DNA of 64,000 bases from Kribbella pratensis (GTDB lineage: Bacteria > Actinomycetota > Actinomycetes > Propionibacteriales > Kribbellaceae): positions 3,005,497-3,069,496 of the forward strand of contig NZ_SODP01000001.1 of the NCBI RefSeq assembly GCF_004365355.1, given 5' to 3'. The notes under the pieces were generated by a model. That model ran no database searches and had not been told where the DNA came from. It saw nothing but the letters and a program-made list of their open reading frames with translations. This document shows positions 1-8,884 of the stretch, piece after piece; the stretch's first letter is position 1; each line of letters begins with the position of its first letter. A program made the position numbers and the translations under genes.

Positions 1-338
1 TGGGTCCGCTGGTACGTCGTCGGGGTCATCCCCACCAACTCGGTGAACCGCTGCGAGAACGAGCCGAGACTGCTGTACCCGACCAGCCCGCACACCTCGG
101 TCACCGTCAGGTTCGTCGCCCGCAGCAGATCGGTCGCCCGCTCGATCCGCCGCCGGGTCACGTACTGCATCGGCGTCTCGCCGTACGCCGCCGCGAAGCA
201 GCGCAGGAAGTGGTACTTCGAGACGCCCGCCGCGGTCGCCAGCGCGACGAGGTCGAGCGGCTCCGCGTAGTTGCGGTCGGCAACATCCCGGGCCCGTCGC
301 AGATGCGGCAGCAACTCCATCGGTACGACGATCGTCAC
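1..338 (-). CDS. AraC-family transcriptional regulator, partial (3' end beyond window)
   Basis: About 112 N-terminal residues are visible. They consist almost entirely of the two helix-turn-helix units of an AraC/XylS DNA-binding domain (first unit around GVSKYHFLRCFAAAYG, second around VGYSSLGSFSQRF). The DNA-binding domain therefore sits at the N-terminus, so any effector domain must lie downstream, past base 1. I chose a GTG start; an ATG six codons later (position 320) is equally possible and no good ribosome site separates them. It begins 10 bases after the stop of the upstream hydrolase on the same strand and is probably the last visible gene of the amide/peptide operon. Effector unknown. 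Confidence 0.85.
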   Translation of the reverse strand, partial: MTIVVPMELLPHLRRARDVADRNYAEPLDLVALATAAGVSKYHFLRCFAAAYGETPMQYVTRRRIERATDLLRATNLTVTEVCGLVGYSSLGSFSQRFTELVGMTPTTYQRT

Positions 339-347
339 CGTTCGAGC

Positions 348-1262
348 CTAGCCCCCGCGGAGGAACGACTCCACGACCGCGGCGTACCGTTCCGGCTCCT
401 CGACGTTCGGCAGGTGACTAGACTCCGCGAACACCTGCCAGCGCGCATCCGGGATCAGCTCCGCGTACGGCGACACGCACACGGGCTGCGCCTCGTCGTA
501 CGCACCGGAGACAACCAGCGTCGGTACGGCGATCCGCGGCAACCGGTCGACGATCGTCCAGTCCATCAGGCTCCCGACGACGTGGAACTCACTCGGCCCG
601 TTCATCGTGTGATAGACGGTCGGATCCTCCTCGATGGACGCGAACGCCGCCGCGACCTCCGGCGGATTGGGCACTACGCGGCAGACGTGCCGGTCGTAGA
701 ACACCTTCATCGCGCCCGCGTACTCCGCAGAGTTCGTCGTCTCCGCCTCCTCGTGTTCGCGCAGCGTCTTCTCCACCTCGGCCGGCAACCCCGCACGCAA
801 CAACGCCGCCGCTTCGAGCCACAGCGGCATCGACGCCGGCGAGTTGGAGATCACCAGTCGTCTCAACCCCGCTGGACGCCGCACGGCGTGCTCCGCCGAC
901 AACATCCCGCCCCACGACTGCCCCAGCAGGTGGTAGTCGTCCGCAATCCCCAGGTGCTCCAGCAGGTTGTCCAGCTCGTCCAGGAACAGCTCGACAGTCC
1001 AGTACGACGGATCCGCGTCCGGCAGATGAGTCGAGTTCCCACATCCCAACTGGTCGTAGTGAATCACGGGCCTGCCTGCCGCGAGCGCAGTCAACGACAG
1101 CAGGTACTGATGCGTCGCGCCCGGCCCACCGTGGGCGATCACCAACGGCGTGACTCCACTGCCCAGGTCCCCAGTGATCCGGTACCAGGTCTCGCCGCCG
1201 GACAACGGCACCCGGCCTTCACGTGTCGGCGGCAGAATCTCGTACGTCTCGGCGCTGCTCAT
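348..1262 (-). CDS. Proline iminopeptidase-like alpha/beta hydrolase (S33 family)
   Basis: This is an alpha/beta hydrolase of about 304 residues. It has the HGGPG oxyanion-hole motif near residues 44-48 and the nucleophile elbow GQSWGG with Ser near 116. An Asp in SGAYDEAQP and a His in SSHLPN are in the expected late positions. HGGPG plus GQSWGG is characteristic of proline iminopeptidases and L-amino-acid amidases (MEROPS S33), which release N-terminal residues from peptides or hydrolyse amides such as prolinamide. An AAAGGA ribosome site lies 7 bases before the ATG used; a GTG one codon upstream is the alternative. It follows the preceding hydrolase by a few bases in an operon with a peptide/amide transporter, so imported small peptides or amides are the likely substrates (inference). 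Confidence 0.85.
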   Translation of the reverse strand: MSSAETYEILPPTREGRVPLSGGETWYRITGDLGSGVTPLVIAHGGPGATHQYLLSLTALAAGRPVIHYDQLGCGNSTHLPDADPSYWTVELFLDELDNLLEHLGIADDYHLLGQSWGGMLSAEHAVRRPAGLRRLVISNSPASMPLWLEAAALLRAGLPAEVEKTLREHEEAETTNSAEYAGAMKVFYDRHVCRVVPNPPEVAAAFASIEEDPTVYHTMNGPSEFHVVGSLMDWTIVDRLPRIAVPTLVVSGAYDEAQPVCVSPYAELIPDARWQVFAESSHLPNVEEPERYAAVVESFLRGG

Positions 1263-1274
1263 CACAGTGTCCTT

Positions 1275-2288
1275 TCAGGCATCGAGCCAGTCCCGCACGT
1301 GCCGGCGCAGGAAGTCGAGGTCGGCCGGGATGTCGCGAGGCGAGCCGGCACGATGTCCCCAGATGCTGGGGATCTCCACGAGTTCAGCCGCCCGCAACGA
1401 GGCCAGCTCCAGCTCGTTGTCCGCGGTCCGGAAGTAGAGGTCGGTGGCCGAGGGCATCAGCAGCACCCGGGCGGTGATCGCCCCGAGCGCAGCGACCAGA
1501 TCGTCGTCGAACGGCGTACTGATGTCGGCCTCCAACCAGGTGAGCGCCTGCGCGTACAGGTCGGCGGCGGCGCTCTCGGCGAAGCGATCCACCCAGTCGG
1601 TCTGCAGGAACGAGTCCAGATCCGGCGCCCCCAGCACCGACTCGAACAGCCGGGCCCGGTAGAAGTCCTGACTCAGCCCCCACCCGGCGTACACGTGCGC
1701 GAACGCGCGCTTGGCGGCGATCGGCTCGGCCGTGAACCGCCCGTTGCCGCAGTACTCGGGAGCGGCTTCGAGGATCCGCAGCAGGCCGGACAGGAAGACC
1801 CGGTTGTGCAGCGAGGTCCGTGCGCTCCCGCAGACGACGATCGCCCGCTCGACGAAGCCGGGGTAGAGAGCCGCCCAGTGGTACGCCTGGCCGGCGCCCA
1901 TCGAGAACCCGTAGGCCGCGGCGAGCCGGTCGATCCCGAACTCCTCGGTGAGCAACCGGTACTGCGCGTGCACGTTGTCCGCCATCGTCACGAGCGACGG
2001 GAAGTCCGGGTCCGTCGACGCGCTGGAGGAGAGCCCGTTGCTGAACATGTCCGGTATCACGATGAACCACCGCTCGGGGTCCAGTACGCCGTCGGGCCCG
2101 ATCAGCCACTCCTGCGTTTCGTGGGTCGCGCCGTAGCTGCAGGGGTAGACGATGACGTTGTCACGGGTCGGCGACAGCGTGCCGTGGGTCTGCCAGGACA
2201 GTTGGGCGTCGCGGATGACGCCGCCCCGCTCCGTCTCGAGATCCCCGAGCTTGAAGATCCCGGTCCGCACGGTCGGCACGGTGCTCAT
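1275..2288 (-). CDS. MetX-like alpha/beta hydrolase (homoserine acetyltransferase superfamily)
   Basis: The protein has 337 residues. It resembles the homoserine O-acetyltransferase branch of alpha/beta hydrolases: NVIVYPCSYGATHETQEW, then VIPDMFSNGLSSS, then the nucleophile elbow GFSMGA with Ser near 129. Late Asp (SATDLYF) and His (WGHRAG) complete a triad. Genuine MetX enzymes usually read GGSMGG and act in methionine synthesis. The GFSMGA variant and the neighbouring acetamidase and peptide transporter argue for a catabolic acyl/amide hydrolase instead. The reading frame is open much further upstream, but the start used overlaps the stop of the acetamidase gene as ATGA, indicating translational coupling. 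Exact substrate unknown. Confidence 0.85.
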   Translation of the reverse strand: MSTVPTVRTGIFKLGDLETERGGVIRDAQLSWQTHGTLSPTRDNVIVYPCSYGATHETQEWLIGPDGVLDPERWFIVIPDMFSNGLSSSASTDPDFPSLVTMADNVHAQYRLLTEEFGIDRLAAAYGFSMGAGQAYHWAALYPGFVERAIVVCGSARTSLHNRVFLSGLLRILEAAPEYCGNGRFTAEPIAAKRAFAHVYAGWGLSQDFYRARLFESVLGAPDLDSFLQTDWVDRFAESAAADLYAQALTWLEADISTPFDDDLVAALGAITARVLLMPSATDLYFRTADNELELASLRAAELVEIPSIWGHRAGSPRDIPADLDFLRRHVRDWLDA

Positions 2289-3205
2289 GCCAGCACGCCG
2301 CTCGGCAGCAGGGCGTGGACTCCCCAGGTCTGGTTGGCGACCTGGGTGATGCGGAGGTCGACCGCAGTACTGGCAAGAGCCAGGGCGGTGCTCTTGTCGA
2401 CGTCGAGAATGGCCTGCATCCAGCGCACCATCGCGTCCAGGGCGTCGCCGGTCGCGACGTTGAGGTCGGCGTCGAACCCGAAGGTGATCCGGCCGTCCGG
2501 AGTCTCCGCGTGGATCGACTCGACCGGACGCGGCTCCCGGACCAGGTCGACCGTCAGCGTCGTCGTCATCGGGCACTCGATCGCCGTACCGCCCACCTCA
2601 CCGTCGCCTTGCGCGGCATGACCGTCGCCGAGGCTCAGCATCGCGTCCGCGACCGCGACCGGCAGGTAGAGCGTCGAGCCCGCAACCAGAGACTTACAGT
2701 CGATGTTGCCACCGCCGAGGGCACGGGGCGGGATCGTGGAATGCTCGCCGGTGTCCTCGGGAACCACCCCGATCACGCCGAGGAACGGTGCGAGCTCACG
2801 CGTGAAACCGCCGTTGCAGCGGCCGGTGCCGGCGTCGGGGTCGAGCTCCCAGAGCAGCCACGACGGTTGCTCGGTGACTCCCAGCCGCTCGGTGATCGGC
2901 GACTTCAGGGCGCCGGCGACGGTCCAGCCCCACGGGTCGGGAGTGAGGGAGACCAGGTGAACCGCGAGCAGGTCACCGGGTTGTGCTCCCCGGATCGCGA
3001 TCGGTCCGGTCAGGCAGTGACCGCGCGCCTCGGCAAACATCTTCGGCTGCTGCTCACCGGGGGTCCGCTGCGGTGCCAGGTAGCCCGAAGCATCCAGTGA
3101 ATGGACGGTCAGCGTGTCACCGGGGTCGATCGTCAGCACCGTCGGCAGCCCGGCGCCGAACACGTCGACGGTGGTCTCCGGGGTGGCGTCAAGCTTGTGG
3201 TCCAT
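2285..3205 (-). CDS. Acetamidase/formamidase family protein
   Basis: At 306 residues it matches the FmdA/AmdA acetamidase-formamidase family, which hydrolyses short-chain amides to acid plus ammonia. Recognisable family segments are TIDPGDTLTVHSLDASG, TGPIAIRGAQPGDLLAVHL, the central NIDCKSLVAGSTLYLPV and the following LGDGHAAQGDGEV. A GAGGT ribosome site lies 6 bases before the ATG. It sits 3 bases after the transporter ATPase and overlaps the next hydrolase by ATGA, so it is firmly inside the operon. In context it probably releases ammonia from an imported amide or a formylated/acetylated compound. The specific amide cannot be told from sequence. Confidence 0.9.
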   Translation of the reverse strand: MDHKLDATPETTVDVFGAGLPTVLTIDPGDTLTVHSLDASGYLAPQRTPGEQQPKMFAEARGHCLTGPIAIRGAQPGDLLAVHLVSLTPDPWGWTVAGALKSPITERLGVTEQPSWLLWELDPDAGTGRCNGGFTRELAPFLGVIGVVPEDTGEHSTIPPRALGGGNIDCKSLVAGSTLYLPVAVADAMLSLGDGHAAQGDGEVGGTAIECPMTTTLTVDLVREPRPVESIHAETPDGRITFGFDADLNVATGDALDAMVRWMQAILDVDKSTALALASTAVDLRITQVANQTWGVHALLPSGVLA

Positions 3206-3208
3206 CGT

Positions 3209-5230
3209 CTACCTCGCAGGCGTCAGGACGTGAGTGGTCAGGGGGTGGTGGCAGGCGACCGCGTGCAGGCCGTCCGAAGGTTTCAGCACCGGAACCTCCG
3301 TCGCGCAGCGCTCCGTCGCCAGCGGGCATCGGGTCCGGAACCGGCAGCCGCTCGGCGGATCGATTGCCGACGGCAACTCTCCGCCGAGGCCTGTCGAACG
3401 CCCGACCGCGTCCCGGTTCTTCGCCGCCCCCGGGACGGGGATGGCCTGGATCAGGCCGGCCGTGTAGGGGTGACGCGGTGTGTTGTAGACGTCCTCCCCC
3501 GCGCCGAGCTCGACCAACCGGCCGAGGTACATCACCCCGATCCGGTCGGCCAGGTACTTCAGCAGAGACAAGTCGTGCGAGATCACGACGTACGTCTGGC
3601 CGTACCGCTCCTGCAGCGACCGCATCAGGTTGAGGATCTGCGCCTGGACCGAGACATCCAGCGCGGACACCGGTTCGTCCGCGACGATCACCTTCGGCCG
3701 GAGTGCCAGCGCCCGGGCCATCGCGATCCGCTGCCGCTGACCGCCGGAGAACTCGTGCGGGTAGCGCGCAGCCGCCTCGGGCGGCAGTCCAACCGCGTCC
3801 AGCAGCTCGCTCACGGTCCGGCGTCGTTCGCGCCGGGTGCCGATGCCCTGGGCCGCCAGCGGTTCCGCGATCAGGCCGGCCACGGTCATTCGGGGGTCGA
3901 GCGCGGCGGCCGAATCCTGGAACATCATCTGGAGATCGCGGCGGCGCTTGCGGAATCCGTTCCGGCTCTGCGCGGACAGATCCCGGCCGTCGAAGCTGAC
4001 CGAGCCGCTGGTCGGCTGTTCCAGCCCGACCAGCATCCGCCCGAGGGTGGTCTTGCCGCAGCCGGATTCCCCGACGATGCCCAAGGTCTCGCCTGCCCCG
4101 ATGGTCAACGTCACCCCCGAGACGGCTTGCACGGCCCGCTGCGCGTCGAACGGTCGCTTCGACCGTACCCGGAACCTCTTGTGGACGTCGAAAAGCTGCA
4201 CGAGCGAGTCGTTCCCACTCGGCTCCGCCGGCCTTCGGTCGACGGCCGCCGCTCCCACGACCGCAGTACGGCCGTCGGCCGGATGAAGGCAGGCGTGAAG
4301 GTGATCCGCGCCGACCAGCGCCGGATCAGCACTGCGGCAGTCGTCCTGCGCGAAGGCACACCGCGGAGCGAACCGGCAGCCTGGTGCCAGGTCCAGCAAC
4401 GCCGGCGGACTGCCGGGAATCGTCGCCAGGGCGGCGTTCCGGTCGAGTTCCAGTGTGGGCATCGCCGCCAGCAACGCCTCGGTATATCGATGCCGCGGCG
4501 CCTCGAACAACTCCCGTACGCCGCTCTGCTCGACCACCTGTCCGCCGTACATGACGGCGACCCGGTCGGCGTACTCCGCGATCACGCCCATGTCGTGGGT
4601 GATCAGCAGGACACCCATCGACAACTGCGACTTGAGCTCGTCGATCAAGGTCAGGATCTGGGCCTGGATCGACACGTCCAGCGCGGTCGTCGGCTCGTCG
4701 GCGATCAGCAGCTTCGGATCGCACATCAGGCCGAGCGCGATCATCACCCGCTGCCGCATCCCACCGGACAGCTGATGCGGATAGTCGTCGAGGCGCTCGC
4801 GGGGACGCGGCATCCCTACCAGTCCGAGCACCTCCATGGCTCGCGCCGTTGCCGCCGCCCGGCTGCTGTCGACATGGATCCGGTACGTCTCGCGCAGCTG
4901 GCTGCCGATCGTCCGGACCGGGTTCAGCGAGGTCATCGGGTCCTGGAAGATCATGGCCAGCTCGCTGCCGCGCACCCGGCGCATGGCCGGCTCGTCCAGT
5001 TCGGTCAGCTCCCGGCCGTCCAGCCGGATCGAGCCGGCGGTGATCGACCCACCAGGCGGCAGCAGCCGCATGATCGACATCCCGGTCATCGTCTTGCCGG
5101 ACCCGGACTCGCCGACCACTCCGAGGGTCTGCCCGGCCTCGACGGCGAAGCTCACCCCGTCGACCGGCCGGATCCTGCCCTGTGCGGTAGCGATCTCGGT
5201 CCGCAGCCCGTTCACCTCAAGCAGACTCAT
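3209..5230 (-). CDS. Dipeptide/oligopeptide ABC transporter, fused double ATPase (DppD-DppF type)
   Basis: This 673-residue cytoplasmic energiser carries two complete ABC domains in tandem. The first has Walker A GESGSGKT (about 40-47), signature LSGGMRQR and Walker B LLIADEPTTALD. The second has GESGCGKTT, FSGGQRQR and VIVADEPVSALD. Each half ends in the cysteine-rich oligopeptide-ABC C-terminal segment (GCRFAPRCAFAQDDC and GCRFRTRCPLATERC), typical of Dpp/Opp/GsiA importers. The frame is open 23 codons further upstream, but the ATG used has a strong GGAGGTGA site 7 bases ahead. The gene overlaps the upstream permease by 14 bases, so it is translationally coupled. Both ATP sites look intact. 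Confidence 0.93.
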   Translation of the reverse strand: MSLLEVNGLRTEIATAQGRIRPVDGVSFAVEAGQTLGVVGESGSGKTMTGMSIMRLLPPGGSITAGSIRLDGRELTELDEPAMRRVRGSELAMIFQDPMTSLNPVRTIGSQLRETYRIHVDSSRAAATARAMEVLGLVGMPRPRERLDDYPHQLSGGMRQRVMIALGLMCDPKLLIADEPTTALDVSIQAQILTLIDELKSQLSMGVLLITHDMGVIAEYADRVAVMYGGQVVEQSGVRELFEAPRHRYTEALLAAMPTLELDRNAALATIPGSPPALLDLAPGCRFAPRCAFAQDDCRSADPALVGADHLHACLHPADGRTAVVGAAAVDRRPAEPSGNDSLVQLFDVHKRFRVRSKRPFDAQRAVQAVSGVTLTIGAGETLGIVGESGCGKTTLGRMLVGLEQPTSGSVSFDGRDLSAQSRNGFRKRRRDLQMMFQDSAAALDPRMTVAGLIAEPLAAQGIGTRRERRRTVSELLDAVGLPPEAAARYPHEFSGGQRQRIAMARALALRPKVIVADEPVSALDVSVQAQILNLMRSLQERYGQTYVVISHDLSLLKYLADRIGVMYLGRLVELGAGEDVYNTPRHPYTAGLIQAIPVPGAAKNRDAVGRSTGLGGELPSAIDPPSGCRFRTRCPLATERCATEVPVLKPSDGLHAVACHHPLTTHVLTPAR

Positions 5231-6095
5231 GTGCGATGTCACCTCCGTGACGGGACAGCCGGACGGCGAGCCGGCGGAAGGAGCGCCCGAATCTGACACC
5301 GGCTCGTGGATCGAGCACTCGCATCAGGTGGTCGCCGGAGAAGTTCGCCAGCAGGATCGTCGCCATGATCGCCAGCCCGGGAAAGGTCGACAGCCACCAG
5401 GCGTCGGCCAGGTTGGTCGCGCCGGCCGCCAAGTCACTGCCCCAGTCCGGCGCCGGCAGCCGGACACCGAGGCCGAGGAAGCTCAACGTGGTCGCCGTCA
5501 GAACGCCCCAGCCGATCGCGCTGCTGCCGAGCACGACAACCTCGGTCAGCAGGTTGGGCAGCAGGTGCCGCCACGAGGTCCGCAGCGTGGTGGAACCGAA
5601 TACCTTGGCCGCCTCGACGTACTCCGCCGTCCGCAGCCGGCGGACCGACGACTCCACCACCCGGGCGAAGCCGGGAGTGAACGCGATCCCGATCGCCAGC
5701 ACGATGCTACGCACGCCGGAGCCGGCGGTGGCGATCAGGATCAGCGCGATCAGCAGCACCGGCAGGGCGAGGAACACGTCCACCAGACGCATCACCGCGG
5801 CATTGAGCCAACGCGGAGCCACCCCGCCCAGGACGCCGATCGCGACGCCCGCGGCGGTGGCAAGCAAAACCCCCAGGAAGCTCGCAATCAGGACCGGACG
5901 CGCGCCGTACACGGTGCGGCTGTAGACATCCCGGCCGAGCAGATCGGTGCCGAACAGATGGCTCCCGCTGGGTCCCTCGAGGTGCGCGTCGCTCGTCGCG
6001 ACCGGGTCGGTGTGGGTGAGTACGTCGGGCGCGATCAGCAGCAGGAGCACCAGCAGGATCGCGAGACCCAGAGCCGCCCATCTCACCCGGCTCAC
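5217..6095 (-). CDS. ABC transporter permease, DppC-like
   Basis: An integral membrane permease of about 292 residues. The N-terminal helix is followed by the DppC-type motif GTDLLGRDVYSRTVYGAR, and there are about six hydrophobic segments. The cytoplasmic EAA loop, YVEAAKVFGSTTLRTSWRH, contacts the ATPase. The frame runs open far upstream, but the GTG start used overlaps the preceding permease stop as GTGA and places the first membrane helix (ALGLAILLVLLLLIAP) right at the N-terminus, as expected. It pairs with the DppB-like protein encoded just upstream to form the channel of a peptide or amide importer. Confidence 0.9.
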   Translation of the reverse strand: MSRVRWAALGLAILLVLLLLIAPDVLTHTDPVATSDAHLEGPSGSHLFGTDLLGRDVYSRTVYGARPVLIASFLGVLLATAAGVAIGVLGGVAPRWLNAAVMRLVDVFLALPVLLIALILIATAGSGVRSIVLAIGIAFTPGFARVVESSVRRLRTAEYVEAAKVFGSTTLRTSWRHLLPNLLTEVVVLGSSAIGWGVLTATTLSFLGLGVRLPAPDWGSDLAAGATNLADAWWLSTFPGLAIMATILLANFSGDHLMRVLDPRAGVRFGRSFRRLAVRLSRHGGDIAHESA

Positions 6096-7024
6096 GCGGC
6101 GGCCTCCTGCCGGGTGCGTGGGTCGATCGCACCGACGATCAGGTCGACGCCGAGATTGATCACCACGTAGGCGATCCCGATCACGACCACGGCACCCTGG
6201 ACGACCGGGATGTTCTTGCTCGTGATCGAGGTGGCCAGGAAGCTCCCCAGCCCGGCCCGGCCGAAGATCACCTCGGTGATCGCGGCACCGGTCAGGATGT
6301 TGCCGAACTGCAGCCCGATCGTGGTGACCGCCGGCACCGAGGAGTTCCGCAGTACCTGCCGCAGGAGCACCCGCACCTCGCCGCTGCCGCGCGCCCGGGC
6401 GGACTTCACGTAGTCGCTGCGCATCTCGTCGATCACCCGGCCGCGGACGAGCCTGGTCAGGATCGCCGCGTAGCCCCAGCCCAGCGAAACCGCCGGCAGC
6501 ACCAGGCTCTTCGCCGTACCGTCGTCGATCGCGGACAGCAGGTGCAGCCGGACGCTGAACACCAGCACGAGCAGCAGCGCCAGGAAGAAGTACGGAACCG
6601 CGACGCCGACGAACGAGATCCACCGCGCCACAGTGTCCAGGATCGAGCCGGGCCGCATCCCCGCGACCAGTCCCAGTGGTATGCCGACCAGCACCGCTAC
6701 CAGCATCGAACTCGCGGTCAGGATCAGCGTGCTCGGGGCCCGGGACAGTAACTCGTAGGCCACCGAGTTCTGCGTCAGGAACGAGGTACCGAGGTTGCCG
6801 TGCAGCAGGTTGACCGCGAAGTCCGCGTACTGCCGCCACAGCGGCTCGTCCAGCCCGAGCTGCTGTCGCAGCGTCGCGATCTGCTCCGGTGACGCGTTCG
6901 CGCCGTACAGGATCACCTTGGCCGGATCACCCGGTACGACGTGCACCAGGACGAAGGCGATCAGCGTGATACCGATGACGACCGGGATCGCGGCGCCCAG
7001 CCGGCGCACCACGAACAGCGTCAT
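6092..7024 (-). CDS. ABC transporter permease, DppB-like
   Basis: The permease has 310 residues. It starts MTLFVVRRLGAAIPVVIGIT, the classical DppB/OppB N-terminus, followed by the periplasmic-loop motif VVPGDPAKVILYG and GLDEPLWRQYADF. Later helices and an EAA-like loop (DYVKSARARGSGEVRVLLRQ) follow. The ATG used overlaps the stop of the binding-protein gene by one base (TGATG); an upstream in-frame ATG would add 33 implausible residues. It partners the DppC-like permease. Confidence 0.92.
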   Translation of the reverse strand: MTLFVVRRLGAAIPVVIGITLIAFVLVHVVPGDPAKVILYGANASPEQIATLRQQLGLDEPLWRQYADFAVNLLHGNLGTSFLTQNSVAYELLSRAPSTLILTASSMLVAVLVGIPLGLVAGMRPGSILDTVARWISFVGVAVPYFFLALLLVLVFSVRLHLLSAIDDGTAKSLVLPAVSLGWGYAAILTRLVRGRVIDEMRSDYVKSARARGSGEVRVLLRQVLRNSSVPAVTTIGLQFGNILTGAAITEVIFGRAGLGSFLATSITSKNIPVVQGAVVVIGIAYVVINLGVDLIVGAIDPRTRQEAAA

Positions 7025-8670
7025 CAGCCGAGCGTGGCGCTGTGGAACGCCAGGTAGCCGTTCAGGGTTTGGTGCAGGTTCCGCACCTTGGGCGAGAGCG
7101 TGAACGCTCCGGCCACATCCCACAGCGGGAGATACATCGAGTCCTGCATCAGCTTCTGGCCGACCTGTTCGTACAGGCCGTTGCGGGTCGCGTCGGCGGC
7201 GGTCGAGTTCGCCTTGGCGATCAGCTTGTCCACCGCGGGGTTGGCGTAGTGCGACCAGTTGAAGCCGGACTGGATCGCGTTCGAGTTGACCCAGATGTTG
7301 AGCAGGTACGGGTCCGCGCCGTAGTAGCCGAACGAACCGAGATTGTGTACGCCGGAGTTGAAGCTGGCCTGCGCGGTGGCGAACGGCTGCACGCTGGTGT
7401 TCGAGCTGAACCCGACCTTCTGCAACTCCGACACCACGAACTGGGTCGGCAGCTCCAGTCCGCCGCCGCTGAACAGGATGATCTCGAGGTTCAGCTTCTG
7501 GCCGTTCTTGGTCCGGGTGCCACCGTCACCCGCTTTCCAGCCGGCCTGGTCGAGCAGCTTGCCGGCCTTGTCCGGATCGTAGGAGTAGGTCTTGGAGGCC
7601 GCTGCGCTGAAGCCCGGCGTGATCGGGGTCAGCACGTTGTGCGCGGGCTTGTACACGTCGTACAGGACGTTCTTCACGAGCGCGTCCTGATCGACGGCGT
7701 ACATGATCGCCTGCCGCACCATCGGGTCGTCGGTCGGCGGTTTCGTCACGTTGATGGGCATGCCCAGCGGGGTTCCGATCGAGGGCACCAGCAGCTGCTG
7801 GTACTTGCCCGACTTCTGGGCCGCGGAGATGTTGTTCGGCGGCAGGTTCATCGCGATCTGCAACTGCCCGCTCTGCAGCGCGTTGTAGCGGCCGCTGTCG
7901 TCGGTGACGATGCGGAAGACCAGCTTGTCCAGCTTCGCCGGGCCGTCGCCCAGGGCCTTCGGCCCCCAGGTGTACTTCGGATTCTTCAGCAGCGTCAGCT
8001 GGCTACCGGGCTGGTAGCTCTGGAAGGTGAACGGGCCGGTCCCGACCGGGTTGTTCCCGAATCCGATCGGCCCGTACTTCGCCAGCGCGGCGGGTGAGGA
8101 GATCCCGAAGTTGCCGGCCGCCTGCTGATGCAGGAAGGACGCGTTCGGCGCGGTGAAGACGATCTGCACGGTGTAGTCGTCGAGGATCTTGGTCTCCTTG
8201 TACGGCCCGAGCGCGCCGAGACCACTCTTGGACTTGGTCTTCGGGTCGACCACGTGGTCGTACGTCGCCTTGACCGCCTTCGCGTCGAACGGCGTCCCGT
8301 CGTGGAACGTGACGCCCTTGCGCAGCTTGAAGGTGTACTTCGACGCGTCGGGCGAGATCGTCCACGACTCGGCCAGCCCCGGGTGGAACGCGGCCCCGCC
8401 GTTGCCGTCAGGCAGCCAGTAGACCAGCGGGTCGAACAGCGCGAACGAGATCAGCAGGGTGAGCGCGAGCCCGGTGGCGCCCGGGTCGAGCGTGTCGGGG
8501 GCGGCGTTGATCCCCATCGTCAACGTGCCTCCGCCGGCGGAGGTGGCCGCGGACGAGGTGTCGTCGCCGCAGGCTGTGACCATCGGGGCGAGGCCGACCC
8601 CGGCGGCAAGGCCGCCGCCCCAGCCGAGCAACCTCCGGCGGGTGATCTGACCTGGAAGTGTGTGGTTCAT
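7024..8670 (-). CDS. Peptide/amide ABC transporter substrate-binding lipoprotein (SBP family 5)
   Basis: This 548-residue extracytoplasmic solute-binding protein has a twin-arginine-like RRRLLG followed by a hydrophobic stretch and the lipobox MVTAC, with the lipidated Cys at 34. The mature part has the family 5 hallmarks: LAESWTISPDASKYTFKLRK, GVTFHDGTPFDAKAVKATYD and NNPVGTGPFTFQSY. The family binds di- and oligopeptides, nickel or opines, so the ligand is uncertain. An AAGGAG site lies 7 bases before the ATG. It is the first gene of the transporter operon; the 270-bp leader upstream contains three GTATAC palindromes that probably bind the adjacent GntR regulator. Confidence 0.92.
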   Translation of the reverse strand: MNHTLPGQITRRRLLGWGGGLAAGVGLAPMVTACGDDTSSAATSAGGGTLTMGINAAPDTLDPGATGLALTLLISFALFDPLVYWLPDGNGGAAFHPGLAESWTISPDASKYTFKLRKGVTFHDGTPFDAKAVKATYDHVVDPKTKSKSGLGALGPYKETKILDDYTVQIVFTAPNASFLHQQAAGNFGISSPAALAKYGPIGFGNNPVGTGPFTFQSYQPGSQLTLLKNPKYTWGPKALGDGPAKLDKLVFRIVTDDSGRYNALQSGQLQIAMNLPPNNISAAQKSGKYQQLLVPSIGTPLGMPINVTKPPTDDPMVRQAIMYAVDQDALVKNVLYDVYKPAHNVLTPITPGFSAAASKTYSYDPDKAGKLLDQAGWKAGDGGTRTKNGQKLNLEIILFSGGGLELPTQFVVSELQKVGFSSNTSVQPFATAQASFNSGVHNLGSFGYYGADPYLLNIWVNSNAIQSGFNWSHYANPAVDKLIAKANSTAADATRNGLYEQVGQKLMQDSMYLPLWDVAGAFTLSPKVRNLHQTLNGYLAFHSATLG

Positions 8671-8713
8671 GGACGGGCTCCTTGGGCAGGAACGAAGAGC
8701 TGTTCCGTATGTT

Positions 8714-8719
8714 GTATAC
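8714..8719. promoter_or_regulatory. GTATAC site 1, upstream of the binding-protein gene
   Basis: The hexamer is embedded in TTGTATACGG about 45 bases before the binding-protein start codon. It shares the core TGTATACGG with two sites at 8891 and 8925; the GTATAC hexamer itself also occurs at the gntR start. Palindromic TGTATACA-like cores are typical operators of FCD-type GntR regulators. The position is compatible with overlap of the promoter -10 region. Function inferred, not shown. Confidence 0.55.
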
Positions 8720-8884
8720 GGTCTCTGCTACGTCCATGTTTCGCCGCGGGCACGGGGTGGTTTCGTCTCGGCGCTTCAAGCCCGTGGCGACTGTCGCCGT
8801 TCGCCTGTAAAACAACGGGAATGTGCTGCTCGGCGCAGGAGATCCGGAGGAACCGACGCGCCGGAGCGGGAAGGACTGCGGTCG

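Noticed and set aside
1275-2288. Genuine homoserine O-acetyltransferase (metX)
   Set aside because: Nucleophile motif is GFSMGA rather than GGSMGG, and it sits in an amide/peptide operon without methionine genes.
210-2621. 803-residue plus-strand open frame
   Set aside because: It lies antisense to three hydrolase genes with clear motifs, is arginine-rich and shows no domain. A GC-rich shadow.
3101-5296. 731-residue plus-strand open frame
   Set aside because: Antisense to the double ABC ATPase; composition typical of a shadow frame.
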